The notes: generated from the sequence alone by a model not told the origin. Counted from the first letter of the stretch, positions 1-9,010 are shown. The stretch is 64,000 nt of DNA from Bacillus coahuilensis m4-4 (GCF_000171615.1 NZ_ABFU01000060.3:1-64000); one strand, 5' to 3'. Program-made: numbers and translations.

Positions 1-136
1 GTAAACTCATTTCATAATATCAGTAAAAATGTGGATTTATTTTTAATTATTTTTCAGTGTATTTTGTTATGATTATATTATGGACTCTTAAATAAGTCAT
101 ATTAAATAATGTAGTTACTAATTACGGAGGTTACAT

Positions 137-773
137 ATGGAATTAAAAGATTATGTTACAGTAGGTTAGGACTTCTCGGTTTTGGTGTGACTATTTTACT
201 TGGAATAAGAAATAATTAACTAGCCAGTAAGAACAGATTTATTAATAGTATTAATAATGAAAGGGTTAAGTGGATAAATAATGTAAGAGATTTATTTAGT
301 CAATATGACAAGAATGCATATCATCAAATGCAGATGTTTAACGATATCTTGGAAGAAGGTAAATCTAAACTAAATTCAATAACAAATGAGATTGTATTCC
401 TAAATAATCATATAGAACTGTATCTTAATCCTACAGAGGTAGTATCAAAAAATTAAATAAAACTGCAAGATGAAACAACAAAATTATTACTACAGGATTC
501 TGCAATGTATAAAAATGAGGTTATACATATAGAAAAAATCTTAAATGTTTACATTATTTAAGGCAAGTTATTTTAAAGGCTGAGTGGAAACGAGTAAAAG
601 AAGAAAATAAAGAGGGAAAAGAGATTTCTGATAAACGGATGAAGGAAATATTTATGGAGACTGCAAAAAACATCAATCAAGAAAGCTACGAAAAATTATT
701 GTTATTAGATTTTGAGGAAAATTAAAATTTTAGAGCTTTCTTTAAAGAGCTAATCATAAATCATACTAAATAG
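137..773 (+). pseudogene. Decayed gene of unknown function
   Basis: An ATG at 137 follows a good ribosome binding site (CGGAGG, 125-130), but the frame is lost after about 10 codons. If one base is added near 167, reading continues through a hydrophobic N-terminal stretch (GLLGFGVTILLG) and then a charged, helical, probably coiled-coil region to about 720. Stop codons interrupt it near 217, 453 and 558, with a further frame change near 560. Reconstructed, it would be a roughly 210-residue single-pass membrane protein with a long cytoplasmic helix. I do not recognise the family. The number of lesions exceeds that of other frameshifted genes here, so real decay is likely. Confidence 0.55.
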
Positions 774-784
774 GGAGAAAGTTA

Positions 785-1489
785 ATGTTTATCCAGAGAG
801 TACTAGATGAGTATAAAAAGGCTTTTGGTTTTAGAGCTTCCTTAAAAAGAAGCTCAAAAATAAACAAACTAATATTTTTATATCTATTCATATATGTGGT
901 TGATGCGGGGCTTTTATTGTATTTCTTTTATACCAAAAATAATGTAGGGATGCTAATTTGTTTGGCTATTTATATATTACTTTTTATTGTAGCTAACAAA
1001 CAAAGTAAGTATAAGTTAAATGAAACCATAAAATCTAATCCTTATCGTATTTTGGGAACAAAAGAGTTTAATGTAGTTATGAAAAGGTTGTACATTACTA
1101 CAAATGAAGAATTATTAATATTAAGTAAGTTAATTGATAAAGAAATTGAACTCATTAAAATAAGGAGTAAATTTCCCTTGGGCGATATTCTGAGGCAGTT
1201 AAGTATTGCTTTATTAATAACGGGGTTACTAACAAACGCTTTCTTCGAAATTAGAGTTGGGAATATAAAAGGGGGTACATCTTTTCTTACATTATATATA
1301 GCATTTATTGGGGTAGTTCTTATATCAAATGGTATTATTAAAATATATCAAGATTTTTTTGGGAAGTTAACATACCTAATGGAAATCTCTTCATACATCC
1401 ACTTATCGGAACTCAGCCAAAGTATTGAAAATAAAATGAGTGAGAGTAAAAACTCTAGTTTAGAATGGGCGTCCAGAAGCTATAAATAA
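785..1489 (+). CDS. Predicted multi-pass membrane protein, unknown function
   Basis: A 234-residue protein with a GGGAGAAAG ribosome binding site just upstream of the ATG. Hydrophobic segments lie at about residues 27-46, 50-68, 137-155 and 165-187. The central loop (about 70-135) is basic and probably cytoplasmic. It begins 12 bases after the end of the decayed gene at 137-773, so both may have formed one transcription unit. No catalytic motif is visible and I do not recognise the family. Base composition is very AT-rich compared with the nag genes downstream, as is usual for accessory DNA in such genomes. Confidence 0.6.
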   Translation: MFIQRVLDEYKKAFGFRASLKRSSKINKLIFLYLFIYVVDAGLLLYFFYTKNNVGMLICLAIYILLFIVANKQSKYKLNETIKSNPYRILGTKEFNVVMKRLYITTNEELLILSKLIDKEIELIKIRSKFPLGDILRQLSIALLITGLLTNAFFEIRVGNIKGGTSFLTLYIAFIGVVLISNGIIKIYQDFFGKLTYLMEISSYIHLSELSQSIENKMSESKNSSLEWASRSYK

Positions 1490-1508
1490 ATCCTGGGATG
1501 GTACTGGT

Positions 1509-1595
1509 ATGAAAGGATTCGAAAAGATAGTAATAACTTACCAAACTTTCTTTGGGTTAATTTTAATTGCTTGTTTATCTATTATCCTTTATTAG
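1509..1595 (+). CDS. Possible 28-residue hydrophobic peptide
   Basis: A short frame starting at ATG 1509 encodes a basic N-terminus followed by one strongly hydrophobic helix (ITYQTFFGLILIACLSIILY). The upstream GGGATGG could serve as a weak ribosome binding site. It could be a real single-pass small membrane protein or chance; there is no other support. Confidence 0.2.
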   Translation: MKGFEKIVITYQTFFGLILIACLSIILY

Positions 1596-1671
1596 AATAG
1601 TGTAATGACGATTTGCATGAAGTTGATATATTAAAAATGTCTTAACTGCTTGAAATGGGAGAGTGATAAAG

Positions 1672-2058
1672 ATGACTTTAATATCTTCATTAGTAGTAAC
1701 TGATTTATTCGGGGAAAATCAAGGAGTTCTATTATCGGCTGACAGCCGTATTACGGGCTATACAGAGAGTGGTAAATTGACTTCATTTAATAATAACGGA
1801 CAAAAAATAGTGAAGCTTTGTGAAAACGTTTCTACTGGAATAGCGGGAGATTTTTTTAACAGCAATAATATCCTAAACAAAATAACAAAGAATATTACTA
1901 AGGAACTAGCAGGAAGAATTGTCTTTTTTTCAAGAGCAAGAGTGATTGTTCAGTTAATTCGCAAGACTTTAAAAGCAAATTGGCAAGAAACACACTCAGA
2001 TTCATCTTTTATATTTGTTATTAGGGACTTTACAGATAAAAAGGGTGAAAGTCTTTGA
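1672..2058 (+). CDS. Ntn-hydrolase (proteasome-like) N-terminal fragment
   Basis: From ATG 1672 (GGGAGAG site at 1657-1663; an in-frame GTG at 1663 is the alternative) the product has 128 residues. It begins M-T-L-I, so removal of Met would expose a Thr nucleophile. A segment LLSADSRIT around residue 25 resembles the S/A-D-x-R motif of the proteasome beta and HslV fold, and TGIAGD at about residue 60 matches the next strand and turn of that fold. Family members usually exceed 180 residues, so this copy looks truncated. It stops about 20 bases before a repeat block that begins at 2081. The family call is tentative. Confidence 0.4.
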   Translation: MTLISSLVVTDLFGENQGVLLSADSRITGYTESGKLTSFNNNGQKIVKLCENVSTGIAGDFFNSNNILNKITKNITKELAGRIVFFSRARVIVQLIRKTLKANWQETHSDSSFIFVIRDFTDKKGESL

Positions 2059-2080
2059 AATCCATACCACTGACTTTACA

Positions 2081-2153
2081 GGGAACCACAGGGAACCACG
2101 GGGACGGTTCCAATGACGCTTTAATCAGAATTTTCTATTATTTTTCCGTCCCC
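2081..2153. repeat. REP-like element of a second type (GGGAACCAC / CCGTCCCC)
   Basis: GGGAACCAC occurs twice (2081 and 2091). The second copy runs into GGGGACGGTTCC, which can pair back on it, and CCGTCCCC closes the block at 2146-2153. Sequence and layout differ from the GGGGACAGGGACC family that dominates the next 30 kb. The unannotated sequence between here and 2302 contains nothing I can identify. Confidence 0.5.
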
Positions 2154-2302
2154 TTGAAAGCTCCTAGCAATCATAAGTGAATAAACAACAGGAGTATAAA
2201 TAAGAGGGGTGAATAATATACTCCTATTCTACTCAATAAGCTTTACCGTTGATTCTTCAATTCCAAATTTCTAAGTCCATTTTCTAGGAATTCAAGATTT
2301 AA

Positions 2303-2362
2303 GGGACAGGGACCTTGTCCGAGCTAATGAACCATTTAGCTAAAGACAAGGTCCCTGTCCCT
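2303..2362. repeat. REP pair (inverted, about 25-base loop)
   Basis: GGGACAGGGACCTTGTC at 2303 is answered by GACAAGGTCCCTGTCCCT ending at 2362, giving a long stem. It lies in the 405-base gap ahead of nagA, which otherwise holds only the second-type repeat and a likely promoter close to nagA (TTTACG, 16 bases, TAGAAT at about 2392-2419). Confidence 0.85.
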
Positions 2363-2463
2363 ATATTATTTTCTTATATCGCAAACTGGAGTTTACGCGT
2401 GCATATTGTAGAATAGAATAAAGGCCAATCTAAACGATCTCAATCCAAAACAGAGGTGAGCTT

Positions 2464-3648
2464 ATGTCAAAGCTTTTACTTAAAGGAATTAAGGTATATG
2501 AAGAGGCCTCAACCATTGAACGTGGTTATGTGAGAATAAACGATGGGAAAATAGTGGAGGTTGGAAAATTAGAGGAGTTGCTTGAAGGCCAGGAAGAGGA
2601 AGTACTCGACTTTTCCATGGATTCGACACTCTCTCTTCTTCCCGGTTTTATAGATGGTCATATTCACGGGGCAGATGGGTTTGACACAATGGATGCGACG
2701 GAAGAAGCTTTAGAAAGAATGGCTGCCATTTTACCGAAAGAAGGAACGACCAGCTTTCTTGCAACGACCATCACCCAGAGCAAAGAGGCGATCAGCGCAG
2801 CTTTACATAATGTGAAAAAGTATCAAGAGGATTTGAGGGTAGGAGCAGCGGAATTGTTGGGTGTTCACTTAGAAGGCCCTTTTATATCTCCCCATCGTGC
2901 AGGAGCTCAGCCGGTTGGTTGTATTGTTCCGCCATCCGTTCCACAGCTTCATGAGTGGTATGTGGAAAGTGGTCAGTCTATAAAAGTTGTCACAGTGGCA
3001 CCAGAAGAAGAAAATGGCATGGTGTTTGTAGAAAGAGCAAGAGAACTTGGAATCACCGTTTCAATTGGCCACAGTGATGCACGTTATCAAGACATGGTGC
3101 TAGCGTATGAGTGCGGTGCAAATCAAGTTACTCATTTATATAACCAAATGCGAGGGATGCATCACCGTGAACCAGGGGTTGTAGGAGCGGCCCTTTCCAT
3201 GGACGGCTTTATCGTCGAGTTGATCCCAGACGGAGTGCACGTTCATCCGCAGGTGATGAAGACTACGTTTAAAGCAAAAGGGGCCCAACAGATTACGCTT
3301 ATCACTGATTCAATGAGAGCAAAGTGGCTAGCTGACGGAAGATATGAGTTAGGTGGTCAAGAAGTTACCGTTAAAGGAGACCGGGCGACAGTACGGGACG
3401 GAACATTGGCCGGGAGTGTGCTCAAAATGAATGAAGGAATTCACAATATGATGACCTTTACAGGATGCAGTGTTCGTGAAGCGATTCTCATGGCATCGCA
3501 AAATCCAGCTGGGCAACTGGGCGTATTGGACCGTAAAGGTAGTATTCGTGTAGGGAAAGATGCAGATTTGGTTGTTGTGAACGACTCAATGGATGTCCTG
3601 TTAACCTGTTGTCGAGGAAAAATCGTCTACCGAAAAGAGGGATGGTAA
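2464..3648 (+). CDS. nagA: N-acetylglucosamine-6-phosphate deacetylase
   Basis: This cytoplasmic enzyme hydrolyses GlcNAc-6-phosphate to glucosamine-6-phosphate and acetate, the first step of GlcNAc and cell-wall amino-sugar catabolism. The 394-residue length is normal for the family. The amidohydrolase metal motif G-H-I-H-G follows LPGFIDG near residue 65. HLEGPF (about 138), GHSDA (about 202), THLYNQM (about 222) and the catalytic aspartate in ITDSMRA (about 280) are all present. GAGGTGAG lies just upstream of the ATG. Its stop (TAA 3646-3648) directly abuts the ATG of nagB, so the two are cotranscribed. No nagR/GntR regulator gene follows, unlike in many bacilli. Confidence 0.95.
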   Translation: MSKLLLKGIKVYEEASTIERGYVRINDGKIVEVGKLEELLEGQEEEVLDFSMDSTLSLLPGFIDGHIHGADGFDTMDATEEALERMAAILPKEGTTSFLATTITQSKEAISAALHNVKKYQEDLRVGAAELLGVHLEGPFISPHRAGAQPVGCIVPPSVPQLHEWYVESGQSIKVVTVAPEEENGMVFVERARELGITVSIGHSDARYQDMVLAYECGANQVTHLYNQMRGMHHREPGVVGAALSMDGFIVELIPDGVHVHPQVMKTTFKAKGAQQITLITDSMRAKWLADGRYELGGQEVTVKGDRATVRDGTLAGSVLKMNEGIHNMMTFTGCSVREAILMASQNPAGQLGVLDRKGSIRVGKDADLVVVNDSMDVLLTCCRGKIVYRKEGW

Positions 3649-4369
3649 ATGAAGCTAGTTGAAGCACCTGATTACATGTCCATGAGTAAGCAAGCAGCGG
3701 ACTATATTGCCACTCGTGTACGAGAGGAACCAACCATGACTCTTGGACTGGCAACGGGAGGAACGCCTCTACAAACCTATCGGTATTTAATTCAGGATTA
3801 TGAGAACAAGGAAACAAGCTATCAGCATGTTCAAACGTTTAATCTGGATGAATATCTTGGTCTCCACAAAAGTCATCATAATAGCTATTATACATATATG
3901 AAACAGAATCTATTTGACCATATTCATATTCCTCCGTCCCATACGCACATACCAAATGGAATGTGTACAGACGTGGCGCAGGAATGCGAGATGTATGAAA
4001 AAAAACTAGGATCAAGCTGGAGGAATGGATTTGCAGATCTTAGGCATTGGTGAGAATGGGCATATAGGCTTTAACGAGCCTGGTACCTCATTTCTCTCTA
4101 CTACCCATCTAGTCAAGCTCACTGAATCCACGAGAAAGGCAAACTCTCGCTATTTCTCCAGCATGAGCGAAGTGCCTACTCATGCGATTACCATGGGAAT
4201 TCAATCCATTATGAAGAGTAAGGAAATTGTTTTACTTGTATCAGGAGAACGGAAATCCGCGGCGTTAAGAAGGTTAATGAACAAAGAAGTATCTGAAGAA
4301 TTTCCTGCCTCCGCACTTTGTCAGCACAAGAATGTCAAAATATTCGCAGACCACGAAGCACTTGGGTGA
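3649..4369 (+). CDS. nagB: Glucosamine-6-phosphate deaminase, frameshifted
   Basis: Converts glucosamine-6-phosphate to fructose-6-phosphate and ammonia, feeding amino sugars into glycolysis. The N-terminal part (3649 to about 4005) has LGLATGGTP and the FNLDEYLGL signature. The rest (from about 4012, in the +1 frame) has [19 protein letters not shown] and EEFPASAL. The two frames join as [14 protein letters not shown] if one G is removed from CTAGGATC at 4006-4012, giving 239 residues, the usual family length. Everything else is conserved, so I read this as one gene with a single-base indel, possibly an assembly error. The next feature is a REP cluster starting 7 bases after the stop. Confidence 0.85.
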
Positions 4370-4375
4370 GGAGGA

Positions 4376-4476
4376 GGGGACAGGGACTTTGTCTTGGGTG
4401 GTGGGTAATGGAGTAGGGGACAGGGTGCCTATCTTTGGTAGTGAATAATTTAGTAGGGGACAAGGTCCCTGTCCCT
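4376..4476. repeat. REP cluster, three cores
   Basis: A forward core (GGGGACAGGGACTTTGTC, 4376), a decayed forward core near 4417 and a reverse core (GGGGACAAGGTCCCTGTCCC, to 4476) fill the gap between nagB and the acetyltransferase gene. The outer cores are inverted and can form a hairpin in the nag transcript. Confidence 0.85.
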
Positions 4477-4499
4477 TCAGCAAAAGAGGTGAAGATTTG

Positions 4500-5345
4500 A
4501 TGTGCTCAGCAATGAAAGTAAAAAGACTATCATTAGATGATTTCTCAAAAATAAAAGAGATGGACACTGGGATAGAAGATGATTACGTTGTACGAGCTTT
4601 TGAGAATCTTCTTCAACGCCCAGATAACTTCCTGTATGGTCTTCTGGAGGACGAACGAATTGTGACCGTTGCTGGATATTCAGTGTTTGCGAATCGGTTT
4701 GCCATTTTAGGAAGACTTCGAACAGATAGAAGATATCTTTCGAGAGCATATGCTACGAAGCTACTTTTGGAAATCATAGAGGAAATGAAGAACAATCCGA
4801 CGATTTCGTTTATAGGGGCAGCCACAAACGAACCTAATGTTTCGGCTAATAAAGTTTGTCAAAAATTAGGATTGGAGCAGCTGGTTACGTTTCATTGCCT
4901 TACATGTAGAGATTTTTCTAAGCTCCAAGACAATGGTCCAACCTGGACTCCAGTGGAAACGGTCAACGAAAAAAGAATTAGGCTACGATCGTTGAAGGAA
5001 AATGCTCTAGGAATGTTTCCTTATGAATGCTATTACCCACTCCCATTATCTGAAAGAGATCTATCCGATGAATACTTACATAAGATGACTTGCTATGAAA
5101 ATTACGACTCTTCTCGCTTTTTCTTTATCCATGAAAACCAAAAAGGGGAATTTTATAGTCAAGTAAAGTATTTCTGGAACGACCTCTTTGAACAAAAAGG
5201 ATTGTGGAACACGATTGCCCTCCATGTACAACAGGAACAATCCATCGGCTGGATTGATCTCTCCCCACAAGCATTTCAAAACATCAAGCAACCAGAAATA
5301 TTTGACATCCAACAACCGTGGCGACTATACGGCACATGGACGTGA
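4500..5345 (+). CDS. GNAT-family N-acetyltransferase
   Basis: Start ATG 4500 is chosen because GAGGTG (4485-4490) sits 9 bases upstream; an in-frame TTG lies at 4497. The 281-residue product has the GNAT acetyl-CoA region: a strand (ILGRLRTDRRYLSRAYATKLLLEII, around 75-100) matching V-x-x-x-x-R-G-x-G/A, then AATNEPNVSANKVCQKLGL, the asparagine/helix-4 part of the fold, ending near residue 125. The C-terminal half (about 130-281) is an extra domain of unknown role. The substrate is unknown. REPs flank the gene on both sides, so it is probably transcribed with or just after nagAB. Confidence 0.75.
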   Translation: MCSAMKVKRLSLDDFSKIKEMDTGIEDDYVVRAFENLLQRPDNFLYGLLEDERIVTVAGYSVFANRFAILGRLRTDRRYLSRAYATKLLLEIIEEMKNNPTISFIGAATNEPNVSANKVCQKLGLEQLVTFHCLTCRDFSKLQDNGPTWTPVETVNEKRIRLRSLKENALGMFPYECYYPLPLSERDLSDEYLHKMTCYENYDSSRFFFIHENQKGEFYSQVKYFWNDLFEQKGLWNTIALHVQQEQSIGWIDLSPQAFQNIKQPEIFDIQQPWRLYGTWT

Positions 5346-5348
5346 CGA

Positions 5349-5439
5349 GGGGACAGGGACTTTGTCTTGTGGCTAAGTTGATTAGTTGGAGACAAGGTCC
5401 CTGTCCCTAGGTCTTGCCGGGGACAAGGTCCCTGTCCCT
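5349..5439. repeat. REP cluster, three cores
   Basis: One forward core (5349) and two reverse cores (about 5392-5409 and 5420-5439) separate the acetyltransferase gene from the convergent NERD/HRDC gene. It begins three bases after one stop codon and ends five bases before the other, so it fills the whole convergent gap. Confidence 0.85.
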
Positions 5440-5443
5440 ACCA

Positions 5444-6740
5444 TTATTTTATAATGCTCACTATTTCCTGACCAAACTCTTCTGCTTTTTTGGGTCCGAT
5501 TCCTTCTATTTCTAAAAGTTCATGAATGGTGGTAGGCCTCTTATCAAGAATAGATTCTAAGGTGGTATTCTTAAAAATGTAATAGGGCTTAACATTTAAT
5601 TCTTTGGAGCGCCTTGTTCTAAATGCAATTAAAGCTGATTTTATTTCTTCTCTGCTTTTGCTTTCTGATTGATTCTTCACGGTAGTAAATGGTTTTTTGC
5701 CCTCAGGGCTTTCGTTTTTATTTAAGATAGATACTATATCCTCTCCAAACTCTTCGACTTTTTTCTGACCAATGCCTTCAATGTCTAGTAGTTGGTTTGC
5801 TGTTTGGGGCTTTCTTTCTAGAAGACTATCTACTATTTTATTCGTAAATATATAGTAAGGCTTCACATTGAGTTCTTTGGAGCGTTTTAAACGGTAATCT
5901 AGTAAGGCTTTCTTTAAGTCACTATTAACAGTAGTTATATTTGTAGCAGCTTTTTTACTTGATAAATCCTGTTCGATTGCCTCTTGTTGTTCTATTTGAT
6001 AATCTTCAATGTTAAAAGTTTTTTCTTTATTATATTTTAGAACAATTTCAGCAATTTCGTAGACCTTCTGGTCAGTTATAACCACGCGCTTCTTTTTGTC
6101 TAATTCATTCTTAATGAAAGATTTGATTTGGTCATGTCGAATTACACTAGATTGTATACTAGCTGGTGCCTCTTTAGAAATGTCCAATATGGTCTTAGGA
6201 TTAGCAAAAGTAACAGCATATTTGACTGGATAATTTTCAACTATACCATTTTCCTTAAGGAGTTTTTCGAGAATGGCTACATGTCTTTCTACTTGGTTAA
6301 TGGGACTATACATGCCCTCTTTGTTAACGACCTTGTTATGCCTAGTGATGACTCGTTGGAATTCACCTTTATCTGTAACGTGGATATTGCCAAACAATTT
6401 CTTCACTTCTAGGACCATAATAAACTGATGAGTAATGATAACAAAATCTAATTGGGCTCTATAATCCTTGTATTCAAGGTAAACGTCATGTAGTACTACC
6501 AGAGGAAGCATAGAATTCTGAAGTTCAAATAGGACATTTCTTTCTCCTGTTTGCCCTATGGTAAATAGTTTCAAATGTTTTTCGTACCTTTTTTAGATCA
6601 ATGTTTGGTTCTTTATTTTCTATTAATCTAGTCAAATTTGCTATCATATGGGATGTTTCATTGAATTCTTTGTAAATTTCAGGTTCTTTCATCTCTCTTT
6701 TATCTGTAAAGGCATTTAATACATTTGTAAGAAAAGACAT
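5444..6740 (-). CDS. NERD nuclease-related protein with two HRDC domains, frameshifted
   Basis: Two overlapping frames make one gene. 6740-6585 encodes the N-terminus (MSFLTNVLNAFTDKRE...), and the rest continues from about 6580 to 5444 in another frame as KHLKLFTIGQTGERNV. Removing one A from the A5 run at 6578-6582 joins them into about 431 residues. The NERD core (about 55-180) has GERNV, QLDFVIIT and VLEVKKL, matching the E, D and E-x-K positions of the restriction-endonuclease-like fold. Two HRDC domains follow (about 265-335 and 360-430); both carry RSKELNVKPYYIF and E-G-I-G-x-K-K. A role in DNA or RNA handling is likely but the substrate is unknown. The RBS sequence lies in the divergent gap shared with the next gene. 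Confidence 0.75.
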
Positions 6741-6954
6741 TTTTCTACCCCACTTTCGACAATATAAAATCTAGTAAGAAATATGTAACTTTTTGTAAGT
6801 GATGGATTCATTATAGCAAAAAAATATTAATAGAGGGCAATTCATGAGGTAACTTTATGGAGGTAAATGTAAAAAATTAAAGGTATTTACACTTCCTTGT
6901 CGTAATTGTACTACATGGATTTATTTGTAAAAAATTATAAGGGATGGAATAATT

Positions 6955-7791
6955 ATGGCTTTAGTTGTAAAGAGGCAAACAGTTGTGCAAAAGCAAAGAG
7001 AAGAGGCGAAATACGTTAAAGATACATTAGAAAAAGAGATCGCCAAGATAAAGCAATTAAATAAAAAGGAGTTAACGAAACAATCGCTCATCTGGATGAC
7101 GGTATTAGGAGTCATGTTATATAACGTTTTCCCTGTAGGTCTTATTGTTGGATGGTTTGTAGGTCGTGAAATGGTTCTTAGAAAGCTATGTAAAAACCAA
7201 AGACAGCAGTTAAGAGAGGTAAATCAAAAGATAAATCTTCAGTTAGGTGAAGCCGGAGAGAATAAAGTATCACAGGCCATTGAAACACAATTACCTAATC
7301 ACTTTTTATTATTGAATGACCTAGTGATCCCTAATGGAGTACAAGGAACACAGATAGATCATGTGTTAATTGGACAAGATACGATTTATTGCATCGAGAC
7401 AAAAGACATTACTGGAAAGTTTTATCCTCATAAAGATGGATGGTTGTGGTACCCAGCCAATAGTAAAGGAACAGTACATAAGAAGACGGTCGTAAAAAAT
7501 CCTCAACATCAGTCTATTTATCACGCAAATCAACTAAAAAAACTTCTCGAAAAACATGGATGTTACGTAGAAATAAAGCCAGTTGTTATTTTGACAAACC
7601 CTCATGGTGAATGGAAAGGGAGACAGGATAACACTTGTCCCATATTGCGTGTTAAACCTTTTATACAATATGTATCGAAAGAAAATGATTCCAATATTAC
7701 AGTAGATACAAGGGATAGAATAGCTCAGATACTTTCCGATATTGATAAGCAGTATTCAAAAACATTCTATAGTCAATTTCAATCCAGCTAA
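6955..7791 (+). CDS. Membrane-anchored NERD-domain protein
   Basis: A 278-residue protein. A coiled coil (about 5-45) precedes one or two hydrophobic helices (about 45-70: SLIWMTVLGVMLYNVFPVGLIVGWF). The cytoplasmic NERD domain (about 95-215) shows GEAGENKV, QIDHVLIG and CIETKDI, the predicted E, D and E-x-K active-site residues. A GGGATGG site precedes ATG 6955. It is divergent from the other NERD gene across 214 bases, so two members of this family sit back to back. The 6741-6954 gap holds AT-rich promoter-like sequence and an inverted repeat TGTAAA..TTTACA near 6868-6892. Confidence 0.8.
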   Translation: MALVVKRQTVVQKQREEAKYVKDTLEKEIAKIKQLNKKELTKQSLIWMTVLGVMLYNVFPVGLIVGWFVGREMVLRKLCKNQRQQLREVNQKINLQLGEAGENKVSQAIETQLPNHFLLLNDLVIPNGVQGTQIDHVLIGQDTIYCIETKDITGKFYPHKDGWLWYPANSKGTVHKKTVVKNPQHQSIYHANQLKKLLEKHGCYVEIKPVVILTNPHGEWKGRQDNTCPILRVKPFIQYVSKENDSNITVDTRDRIAQILSDIDKQYSKTFYSQFQSS

Positions 7792-7933
7792 AGTGGAACT
7801 TTTTTATACTACTTATAGATAAAGTGAAGTTAGGAAGAATAATTTAAATCGTGGTTTTTTCATACTGCTTAAAATGTATCGCCAAATAGAATACTGACAT
7901 TAGATTACTAAAAAAAGAATTTGTAATGAGGAA

Positions 7934-7970
7934 GCTTTTAAAAGGAACTATGTTGTAAGTTCTTTTAAAA
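7934..7970. other. Long hairpin downstream of the NERD gene
   Basis: CTTTTAAAAGGAACT is followed after 6 bases by AGTTCTTTTAAAAG, a 14-bp stem with one bulge and no T-tract on either side. It may be a transcript-stabilising structure or part of a small RNA ending at the terminator at 8020. Confidence 0.45.
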
Positions 7971-7984
7971 GATATTCTCTAAGT

Positions 7985-8020
7985 AAAAGGAACAAGGACA
8001 ATGTCTTTGTTCCTTTTTTT
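7985..8020 (+). terminator. Rho-independent terminator
   Basis: AAAGGAACAAGGAC, a 3-base loop and GTCTTTGTTCC form a GC-containing stem followed by seven or more T residues. It closes transcription coming from the NERD gene before the matrix locus. The rest of the 576-base gap to 8368 holds the tasA regulatory region. Confidence 0.8.
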
Positions 8021-8164
8021 GGTGAGTCAACGGTTTAATAAAAAGGTAAGAACACTGCTAGAGTGTCAATTTCATTTACAATTAATTACTTTTAATTATA
8101 TAAAAATAATGGAGTATATTTTCACCTTCCAGTATGGAAAGAAAACCCTTTTACAAAGTTATAC

Positions 8165-8180
8165 GTTCGTTATAAAGAAC
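8165..8180. promoter_or_regulatory. SinR-like palindrome, distal tasA site
   Basis: GTTCGTTATAAAGAAC. Read on the minus strand the right arm is GTTCTTT, which fits the B. subtilis SinR box GTTCTYT exactly. It lies about 100 bases upstream of the tasA promoter. Confidence 0.55.
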
Positions 8181-8263
8181 AAAATAGTAAGAATAGTAGA
8201 GTATTCATGAGAAAATAGGAGATTTATACACTAATTTTAAAGATATCTAGATTATTTAGAGTT

Positions 8264-8292
8264 TTGCATCTCAAGCATATATAGAATATACT
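8264..8292 (+). promoter_or_regulatory. Sigma-A promoter of tasA
   Basis: TTGCAT (8264-8269), a 17-base spacer and TATACT (8287-8292). The predicted transcription start, near 8299, falls beside two operator-like palindromes. Confidence 0.65.
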
Positions 8293-8302
8293 CACATTGG
8301 AA

Positions 8303-8338
8303 GTTCGTTAAAACGAACAAATATTCATTTTAGCGAAC
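8303..8338. promoter_or_regulatory. Tandem SinR-like operators at the tasA start site
   Basis: GTTCGTTAAAACGAAC (8303-8318) is a perfect 16-bp palindrome. ATTCATTTTAGCGAAC (8323-8338) is a weaker copy exactly 20 bp downstream, on the same helix face. Both lie just after the -10 box, a position suited to blocking transcription. SinR represses tasA in B. subtilis; that the same regulator acts here is inferred. Confidence 0.65.
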
Positions 8339-8367
8339 GATAAAAATTCTTTAGGAGGAATTATAAG

Positions 8368-8970
8368 ATGGGTATTAAGCAAAAATTAGGTTTAGGGGTA
8401 GCGTCTGCGGCATTAGGTTTGTCATTGGTTGGTGGGGGTACATATGCGTACTTTAATGACACAGAGACATCAACTAACACATTCGCGGCAGGGACTCTGG
8501 ATTTATCAGTTGATCCAGAGGTGATTATTAATGTTGACAATATTAAACCTGGTGACTGGATGAATAGAACATTCAAATTAAACAATGATGGATCTCTTGA
8601 TATTTCACGGGTACTTCTTACAACAGATTATTCAGTCACGGATGCAGGTGGAGATAATATTAATGATATGGGTGAACATATTCGGGTGAATTTCCTTCAA
8701 AACATAGATAAGAGTGGCATTGTGAAACCCAATAATATCATCTATTCAACGACTTTACATGATTTAAAGGGAACTGCTCCAGATGCTGTTCAAGAGAAAA
8801 TTTGGTCATTCTTTGGAGAAAACAGTGGTTTGAAAACTGGAACTTCAGACAATTTCTATGTTCAATTTGAGTTTGTAGATAATCAAGATGATCAAAATGA
8901 ATTCCAGGGAGATTCTCTTTCTCTTGAGTGGACATTTGAAGCAAAACAAACGGACGGAGAAAGAAGATAA
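8368..8970 (+). CDS. tasA: TasA/camelysin-family matrix fibre protein
   Basis: A 200-residue secreted protein. The signal peptide (about 1-27) has the SipW-type pattern: short basic start, LGLGVASAALGLSLVGGGTYA, then YFNDTET, which follows the cleavage site in TasA and CalY. The mature domain has LDLSVDP and NIKPGDWMNRTFKLNNDGSLDI, the typical TasA/CalY beta-strands. Length is nearer CalY (about 197) than TasA (261). Family members polymerise into amyloid-like or fibrous matrix filaments. AGGAGGAA sits 8 bases from ATG 8368. The gene is followed by a hairpin and then by the tapA-sipW fusion, and it has its own operator-rich promoter, so it is probably the most highly expressed gene of the locus. 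Confidence 0.9.
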   Translation: MGIKQKLGLGVASAALGLSLVGGGTYAYFNDTETSTNTFAAGTLDLSVDPEVIINVDNIKPGDWMNRTFKLNNDGSLDISRVLLTTDYSVTDAGGDNINDMGEHIRVNFLQNIDKSGIVKPNNIIYSTTLHDLKGTAPDAVQEKIWSFFGENSGLKTGTSDNFYVQFEFVDNQDDQNEFQGDSLSLEWTFEAKQTDGERR

Positions 8971-8980
8971 CAATCTTGTT

Positions 8981-9010
8981 AGGAGAGGTAAGCATCTGCT
9001 TACCTTTCCT
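8981..9010 (+). terminator. Hairpin (attenuator or partial terminator) after tasA
   Basis: AGGAGAGGTAAGC and GCTTACCTTTCCT form a stem with a 4-base loop, followed by AT-rich but not T-only sequence. It could let tasA mRNA accumulate above tapA-sipW. Confidence 0.5.

Noticed and set aside
3649-4369. Programmed ribosomal frameshifting in nagB
   Set aside because: No slippery heptamer with a downstream structure at the junction; NagB is not known to use frameshifting, and many other genes here show similar single-base lesions.
8001-8210. A 69-residue gene upstream of tasA
   Set aside because: It starts inside the T-tract of a terminator, has no ribosome binding site and overlaps the operator at 8165.
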